This document shows positions 7,718 through 11,444 of a stretch of DNA of 11,444 nucleotides, one piece after another (positions within the stretch are counted from its first letter, which is position 1; every line of letters starts with the position of its first letter). Under the pieces are notes generated by a model. It was given only the letters and a program-made list of their open reading frames with translations, did no database searches and had not been told where the DNA came from. The DNA comes from Methylobacterium sp. (GTDB lineage Bacteria > Pseudomonadota > Alphaproteobacteria > Rhizobiales > Beijerinckiaceae). The position numbers were made by a program, and so were the translations under genes. The DNA is taken from assembly GCA_021154065.1 (NCBI GenBank), contig JAJKJG010000203.1:1-11444 (forward strand), given 5' to 3'.

Positions 7718-8413
7718 TCACGCGCGCCGCCCGGCGCTGTCGCGGACCATGTAGCCGGCGCCGCGGATGGTGTGGATCAGGGGGTGATCGAAGCCCTTGT
7801 CGATCTTCGATCTGAGACGCGAGACGTGCACGTCGATGACGTTGGTCTGCGGGTCGAAATGATAGTCCCAGACATGCTCGAGCAGCATGGTGCGGGTCAC
7901 CACCTGGCCGGCGTTCTTCATCAGGAATTCGAGCAGGCGGAACTCGCGCGGCTGGAGAACAATTTCGGCGCCCTGGCGCGTCACGCGATGCGACAATCGG
8001 TCGAGCTCGAGATCCGCAACGCGGTAGGCCGTCGGCTCGCTCGTGCCTGAGGCGGCGCGGCGCCGCACCAGCACCTCGACCCGGGCGAGAAGCTCCGAGA
8101 AGGCGTAGGGCTTGGGAAGATAGTCGTCGCCGCCGGCCCGCAGGCCCTTGACGCGGTCGTCGACCTGCCCGAGCGCCGACAGAATCAGCACCGGGGTGTC
8201 GACGCCCTGCTCGCGCAGCGAGCGGATCAGCGACAGGCCGTCGAGCTTCGGCAGCATGCGATCGACGACGATGACGTCGTAGGCGCCCTCGCGCCCCATG
8301 GCGTAGCCGTCGAGCCCGTCGGCGGCATGATCCGCGACGTGACCGGCCTCGCGAAACGCCTTCACGAGATAGGACGCCGCCTCGCGATCATCCTCGATGA
8401 TCAGAATCCGCAT
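7718..8413 (-). CDS. OmpR/PhoB-family DNA-binding response regulator
   Basis: From ATG 8413 the product is 231 residues, normal for the family. The receiver domain (1-118) has acidic pocket D8-D9, phospho-acceptor D51 in VVDRMLP, S79 and K101 in LPKPY. The winged-helix output domain runs about 128-226 with the typical REFRLLEFLM, NVIDVHVSRLR and TIRGAGYMV segments. Phosphorylation by the kinase encoded 10 bases downstream is expected. Targets are unknown, but glnE in the same unit is one candidate. MRILIIEDD is the usual family N-terminus, so ATG 8413 is preferred. In-frame ATG 8422 and TTG 8437 are also open. None has a clear ribosome binding site, and a strong terminator-like hairpin ends only about 10-20 bases upstream, which may mean a leaderless or nearly leaderless message. 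Confidence 0.94.
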   Translation of the reverse strand: MRILIIEDDREAASYLVKAFREAGHVADHAADGLDGYAMGREGAYDVIVVDRMLPKLDGLSLIRSLREQGVDTPVLILSALGQVDDRVKGLRAGGDDYLPKPYAFSELLARVEVLVRRRAASGTSEPTAYRVADLELDRLSHRVTRQGAEIVLQPREFRLLEFLMKNAGQVVTRTMLLEHVWDYHFDPQTNVIDVHVSRLRSKIDKGFDHPLIHTIRGAGYMVRDSAGRRA

Positions 8414-8431
8414 AGCGGGCATGGTAGCGCC

Positions 8432-8479
8432 AAACAAAAACAGACGGCAGGCCGGACGTGGAGGGTGTCCGACCTGCCG
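8432..8479 (-). terminator. Intrinsic terminator downstream of ccmE, abutting the regulator start
   Basis: On the - strand, CGGCAGGTCGGAC (8479-8467), a 9-base loop and GTCCGGCCTGCCG (8457-8445) form a 13-bp stem. It is followed by TCTGTTTTTGTTT (8444-8432). One position (8452/8472) is G-U in the - strand RNA but C-A in the + strand RNA, and there is no T-run on the + side, so the structure favours - strand transcripts. It would end transcripts arriving from ccmE. Because it stops 9-18 bases before the regulator ATG, it could also act as an attenuator in that gene's leader. Confidence 0.8.
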
Positions 8480-8579
8480 CAGGCAAGGCGCCGAACCGGC
8501 TGGGGGGCGACTGATTTGGCCCGGCGCCCGTACTCGGTTCCCTCCCGGCGGGGTTCCCGGAGGGTACGCAAGGCCGAAC

Positions 8580-8649
8580 CCTAAGGCGGCGCGCCTTACC
8601 GTGGGATCACGCGCGCATGAACTCTTGTTAACCTTCCGGCCGCCTTAGG
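8580..8649. repeat. Inverted repeat set downstream of ccmE (three TAAGGC/GCCTTA arms)
   Basis: CCTAAGGCGGC (8580-8590) is an exact inverted repeat of GCCGCCTTAGG (8639-8649), giving 11 bp. A third arm, GCCTTA (8593-8598), pairs instead with TAAGGC (8582-8587) around a 5-base loop. In a - strand transcript leaving ccmE, two TAAGGC arms compete for one GCCTTA arm, so the two hairpins exclude each other. The function is unknown. It may protect the 3' end or help termination. Confidence 0.5.
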
Positions 8650-8651
8650 CC

Positions 8652-9107
8652 TCAGGGCTTCGCCTTGGCCTTCTGCTCGCCCTGCCAATGGCCCTGCGCC
8701 TTGAGGGCGTCGGCGACCTCGCGCGGCATGTAGGTTTCGTCGTGGCGGGCCAAAACGGTGTCGGCCCTGAACAGGCCACCGACATCGAGCGCCCCTTCGG
8801 CGACGACCCCCTGACCCTCGCGGAACAGGTCCGGCAGCATGCCCTGGTAGCGCACCGGGATCGCGCTCCGCGCGTCCATGACGACGAAGCTGACTTCCTG
8901 GTTCTCGCCGCGTTTGATCGAGCCCTCCTGCACGAGGCCGCCGAGGCGGAAGCGCGTGCCGGGCTGGACGCCCTTTGCCTGCACGTCGGCGGGGGCGTGG
9001 AAGAACACGATCGAATCGCGCATGGCGTAGAGCACGAGCCCGAGCGCGAGGCCGAGGACGGCGACGGCGGTGCCGATCATGACAAGGCGGCGTTGCTTGC
9101 GAGTCAT
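8652..9107 (-). CDS. ccmE: Cytochrome c maturation haem chaperone CcmE (CycJ)
   Basis: This 151-residue protein has a short basic N-terminus (MTRKQRRL), one membrane anchor about 8-28, and a periplasmic OB-fold domain with [19 protein letters not shown] and [21 protein letters not shown]. The haem-attachment motif is HDETY, with His122 and Tyr126. In System I cytochrome c biogenesis, CcmE binds haem covalently through this His and passes it to the CcmF/CcmH lyase on the periplasmic side of the inner membrane. The length is normal and every key residue is present, so it should be active. ATG 9107 is chosen because AGGGAG stands 5 bases upstream. The longer frame to 9218 only adds low-complexity sequence without a signal. 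Unusually, ccmF and ccmH do not follow and ccmI does not precede it. A terminator lies beyond its 3' end. Confidence 0.95.
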   Translation of the reverse strand: MTRKQRRLVMIGTAVAVLGLALGLVLYAMRDSIVFFHAPADVQAKGVQPGTRFRLGGLVQEGSIKRGENQEVSFVVMDARSAIPVRYQGMLPDLFREGQGVVAEGALDVGGLFRADTVLARHDETYMPREVADALKAQGHWQGEQKAKAKP

Positions 9108-9160
9108 GGCTCTCCCTTGAAGCGCCTCTGTATCCCCACGGCCAGCGCCGCACGATGGCG

Positions 9161-9200
9161 GGCTCGGCGACACGATGACGCGCGAGAGTATCGCCGAGCC
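9161..9200. repeat. 10-bp inverted repeat between the unknown membrane-protein gene and ccmE
   Basis: GGCTCGGCGA (9161-9170) is the exact reverse complement of TCGCCGAGCC (9191-9200), with a 20-base spacer. It lies in the 115-base gap upstream of ccmE. It has no T-run, so it is not a typical terminator. It could be an operator for a dimeric regulator or an mRNA hairpin that sets relative expression of the two genes. Confidence 0.45.
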
Positions 9201-9222
9201 ACTCGCCTGGCTCGACACTATG

Positions 9223-10035
9223 CTATTGGAGCCGAAACGCGATCGGAATGGGGAGGATCATGAGCTTCAATCCCGAGCGCCGCGGCGCAGCCGACCCGGC
9301 GGCGGGCTCCCGCGGCGCGGCGCGCAAGGCGACCGTGTCGCGACTGGCGGATGGGAGCCGCGTCCAAGCCTCGACTGCCTGACGGACGCGCGGGCGCGGC
9401 GCCGGCTTGGCTAGCGCCGCGATCTTGGCGGCCGCGGGCGCCGGACGGGGCTGCTCGACGCCCGTCGCGACCATCGCGACGGGCTTCACCCGAGATCGCG
9501 CGAGGCGGGCCGGCGTATTCGCCGCACGCGGGGATTCAGGCTGCGGGGCAGCCTTCATGGCGGGCTGGCGTGCCGGAAGGGCTTCAGCGGCCATCTCCGG
9601 CTTTGGCGTCATTTCCGCCTCTGGAACCGCGGCCAAGGGAGCCGGCGCGGTCTCCGTTTCCGGCAGCGCGGAGAGCGGCAAAGCCGCCGCAACAGCATCC
9701 GGTTTCGCGGGTCTCGTGGAAGCGCGGGCGGTCTTGCGCGAGACGGCGCCGGTGGCCGGCGGGCTTTCGTCGACGGTCAGCACGGGTGCCGGCGCGGCCG
9801 GTCCGGCCGCTGCCGCGGTCTGGCACGACGAGCGCCACGCATTGCGAGGCAGAGCGCAGTCGAGCGTTTGCACTTCCGCCGCGACTCCGGCCCCGCCGGT
9901 GGCCCCGGGGCTTGCCAGCATGACGCCGGCGACCGCCCCGATCACGACCAGCGGGGCGAGCCCGCCGAGAAGAACCAACCTCAAGCCTGAGCTGCGTGGC
10001 CGCTCGTCGCGTTCCGTTTCCCAAAGCCAGCTCAT
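9223..10035 (-). CDS. Unrecognised one-TM, Ala/Pro-rich periplasmic protein in the ccmI position
   Basis: I do not recognise this family. From ATG 10035 (GGAGGG 5 bases upstream) the product is 270 residues. It has a charged N-terminus ([14 protein letters not shown]), one hydrophobic segment about 18-42, a short segment with two cysteines C60 and C71 around W67, and then about 180 residues of Ala/Pro/Glu/Lys-rich low-complexity sequence, likely extended. It ends in a hydrophobic patch, [15 protein letters not shown]. The topology (anchor plus long Pro-rich periplasmic arm) recalls TonB-like or spacer proteins, but no TonB C-terminal domain is visible. The longest open frame reaches 10104 but has no better start. 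A similarly long + strand frame overlaps it and is judged a shadow. It lies between a FeuQ-like kinase and ccmE, where CcmI is expected in rhizobia, but it has neither the two N-terminal membrane helices nor the TPR domain of CcmI. Confidence 0.6.
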   Translation of the reverse strand: MSWLWETERDERPRSSGLRLVLLGGLAPLVVIGAVAGVMLASPGATGGAGVAAEVQTLDCALPRNAWRSSCQTAAAAGPAAPAPVLTVDESPPATGAVSRKTARASTRPAKPDAVAAALPLSALPETETAPAPLAAVPEAEMTPKPEMAAEALPARQPAMKAAPQPESPRAANTPARLARSRVKPVAMVATGVEQPRPAPAAAKIAALAKPAPRPRVRQAVEAWTRLPSASRDTVALRAAPREPAAGSAAPRRSGLKLMILPIPIAFRLQ

Positions 10036-10130
10036 CGCTCCCTCCAGACCGGTAGTCCGGGGAAGGTCTAGGGTCGGAACGTCGGGGTGTTTGTGCCGTG
10101 CCACACCTCGCGCGCCGGAAGCTCGCCGAG

Positions 10131-11444
10131 CTATCCCGCGTCGCCCGGCAGCTCGAGCACGGCGCGAAGCCCGCCGAGCGGCGAGCGCTCAAACGTCAAC
10201 GTGCCCCGGTAGAGCGCCGCGAGATCGCGCACGATCGAGAGGCCCAGGCCGGAGCCCGGCTTTGTCTCGTCGAGACGCTGGCCCCGCTTGAGCACCTCCG
10301 CCCGCGCCTCCTCCGGAAGCCCAGGTCCGTCGTCGTCGATGAGGATGCGCAGCCAGGCGCGCTCGTTCTCGCGCACGGTATCGGCCGAAATCTCGATGCG
10401 GCCTGCGGCCCATTTGCAGGCGTTGTCGATCAGGTTGCCGATCATCTCCTCGAGGTCCTGCCGCTCGCCGCGAAAGCGCGTGCCGGCCGGGATCGCCGCC
10501 GCAATCGCCGCCCCCTTGTCCCGGTAGATGCGCTCGAAGGTGCGGACGAGGCCGGCGACGACCGGCTCCGCCTCGGTGATGGTGCCGAGCGTGCCAGCGA
10601 GGGCGGCGGCGCGGGCGCGATCGAGATGATAGTTCACCTGGTCGCGCATGATGCGCGCCTGCTCGCGGACGCGGGCGGCGACCTCGTCCGGCGCCGTCCC
10701 GACCTCGTTGACGATCACGCTGAGCGGCGTCTTGAGGGCATGGGCGAGGTTGCCGACCTGGGTGCGCGCCCGGTCCAGGATTTCGCGGTTGGTGTCGAGG
10801 AGCAGATTCAGCTCCTGCGCCAAGGGAGCGATGTCGCGCGGATAGTCGCCCGGAATGCGCTCGGCCTCGCCGCGCCGGACGGCGCTCAAGGCGCTGCGCA
10901 GCTTGGTCAGCGGTCCGAGGCCGAAGCGGATCTGCAGGAGCGTCGTCAGCCCAAGCGCAATGCCGAGAAGGCCGAAGGTGACGGTAAGCGAGAAGATGAA
11001 GCGCCGGACCTCGGCCCCGATCTCGTCGGCCGGCCCGGCGACGCGCACGACATAGCGCCCGTCCTCGCCGAGATCGATGTCGCGCTCGACGAGCCGCAGC
11101 ATGCGGTCCTCCGGACCTTGGCGGTAGCCCTTGCGGATCTCGCCGAAGTGGCTGTCGTCGCCGGGCGGGACGAGACCGGGAAGCTCGGCGCCGAAGAGGG
11201 AACGGGAGGAGCGCAGGTCGCGCGGGCGCGCGTCGGGCTGGCCGACCTGCCAATACCAGCCCGAGAGCGGGAGATCGAAGCGCGGGTCGCCGAGCGTCCC
11301 GAGCTCGCGCTGGTCCGGGTTGCCTTGCGTGACGAGGTCGGAGGCGAGGTCGGTCGCGTAGACGAGGAGGCGCGTGTCGAAGGCGCGCTCGGTGGTGTCG
11401 CGGTAGAGGGCCGAGAGGATCAGCCCCGCGGTGAGGAGGATGAG
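10131..11444 (-). CDS. feuQ: FeuQ/PhoQ-like sensor histidine kinase (N-terminus beyond window edge)
   Basis: The frame is open to the last base, so 437 residues are visible and the first few tens are missing. Visible parts are the end of TM1 (LILLTAGLILSALY), a periplasmic sensor region about 15-148, TM2 about 150-170, a HAMP-like linker about 171-225, HisKA with H235 in GNLAHALKTPLSVIVNE, N-box NLIDNACKW (337-345), G1 DDDGPGLP (370-377) and G2 GSGLGLSI (397-404). ATG 11102 is internal and not the start. The ALKTPLSV histidine motif and lack of accessory domains are typical of PhoQ-like kinases. Rhizobial FeuQ, with regulator FeuP, is linked to iron uptake and to cyclic glucan export in different species and lies next to the cycHJKL genes. 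The regulator gene should lie just outside the window. The symbol rests mainly on synteny plus the family match. Confidence 0.8.
   Translation of the reverse strand, partial: LILLTAGLILSALYRDTTERAFDTRLLVYATDLASDLVTQGNPDQRELGTLGDPRFDLPLSGWYWQVGQPDARPRDLRSSRSLFGAELPGLVPPGDDSHFGEIRKGYRQGPEDRMLRLVERDIDLGEDGRYVVRVAGPADEIGAEVRRFIFSLTVTFGLLGIALGLTTLLQIRFGLGPLTKLRSALSAVRRGEAERIPGDYPRDIAPLAQELNLLLDTNREILDRARTQVGNLAHALKTPLSVIVNEVGTAPDEVAARVREQARIMRDQVNYHLDRARAAALAGTLGTITEAEPVVAGLVRTFERIYRDKGAAIAAAIPAGTRFRGERQDLEEMIGNLIDNACKWAAGRIEISADTVRENERAWLRILIDDDGPGLPEEARAEVLKRGQRLDETKPGSGLGLSIVRDLAALYRGTLTFERSPLGGLRAVLELPGDAG

Larger units (their letters stand above)
8414..8651. other. Hairpin-rich gap between ccmE and the response regulator
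   Basis: There is no supportable gene in this stretch. Open frames on the + strand here read as Arg/Pro/Gly-rich shadow peptides. It holds the terminator at 8432-8479, several overlapping GC inverted repeats (for example GGGTTC/GAACCC around 8552-8581), and the TAAGGC/GCCTTA set at 8580-8649. Any promoter of the response regulator must lie here or within the T-run, and I could not identify a convincing one. In related genomes ccmF, ccmH and degP lie at this place (recalled synteny). I see no peptide resembling a remnant of any of them. Confidence 0.5.

Noticed and set aside
6346..7815. Long + strand frame (489 codons) opposite the sensor kinase
   Set aside because: It is antisense to well-defined HAMP, HisKA and ATPase motifs. 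No recognisable protein features.
8628..8631. GTTAAC near 8627 as a CtrA binding site
   Set aside because: Only one half-site is present. No second TTAA lies at the required 7-base spacing.
8327..8648. Two overlapping + strand frames in the ccmE-regulator gap as a possible degP or ccmH remnant
   Set aside because: The peptides show no serine-protease, PDZ, or CcmH CxxC features and part is antisense to the regulator.
9407..10291. + strand frame (294 codons) opposite the unknown membrane protein
   Set aside because: It runs into the antisense of the feuQ-like gene and has no clear ribosome binding site. The - strand frame has a strong GGAGGG site, a membrane segment and operon direction in its favour.
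1..11444. CRISPR array, tRNA/rRNA genes, transposase, phage or defence genes
   Set aside because: None was seen. The repeats present are short palindromic elements, not regularly spaced arrays, and all large genes are core chromosomal families.

Overview
This is a very GC-rich window with long shadow frames on both strands. Gene content and order point to an alphaproteobacterium of the Hyphomicrobiales (Rhizobiales). The markers are a PleC/DivJ-type cell-cycle kinase, GlnE beside an OmpR-type two-component pair, a CcmE haem chaperone and a FeuQ/PhoQ-like kinase, in an order resembling the rhizobial feuPQ - cycHJKL - degP - regulator/kinase - glnE - pleC segment (synteny recalled from memory, not searched).

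Left part, + strand (1-3108): the last 105 codons of pepN (aminopeptidase N), a 208-base gap with no gene, a 768-residue PAS-PAS hybrid-free sensor kinase of the PleC family, and a small unrecognised gene (82 residues) starting 26 bases after the kinase stop. These converge on the - strand genes at about 3110.

Centre, - strand (8413 down to 3118): an OmpR/PhoB-type response regulator, its HAMP sensor kinase 10 bases further on, and glnE. This looks like one transcription unit. An intrinsic terminator sits just upstream of the regulator. The kinase/glnE junction carries two oppositely oriented copies of a ~50-base double-hairpin repeat. One copy encodes the kinase C-terminal tail, and a half copy supplies the last codons and stop of glnE.

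Right part, - strand (11444 down to 8652): a FeuQ-like sensor kinase cut by the window edge, an unrecognised one-TM Ala/Pro-rich periplasmic protein, and ccmE. In the rhizobial arrangement ccmI, ccmE, ccmF, ccmH and degP would fill this place. Here only ccmE remains, ccmI is replaced by the unknown protein, and a 238-base hairpin-rich gap lies where ccmF-ccmH-degP would be.

Functionally this is a chromosomal core region: three sensor kinases (cell cycle/polarity, an unknown envelope signal, envelope/iron-type), control of glutamine synthetase, and cytochrome c maturation. I see no CRISPR array, transposase, phage gene, RNA gene or defence system. The odd features are the eroded ccm block, the unknown membrane protein, the repeat recruited into coding sequence, and the terminator abutting the regulator start.
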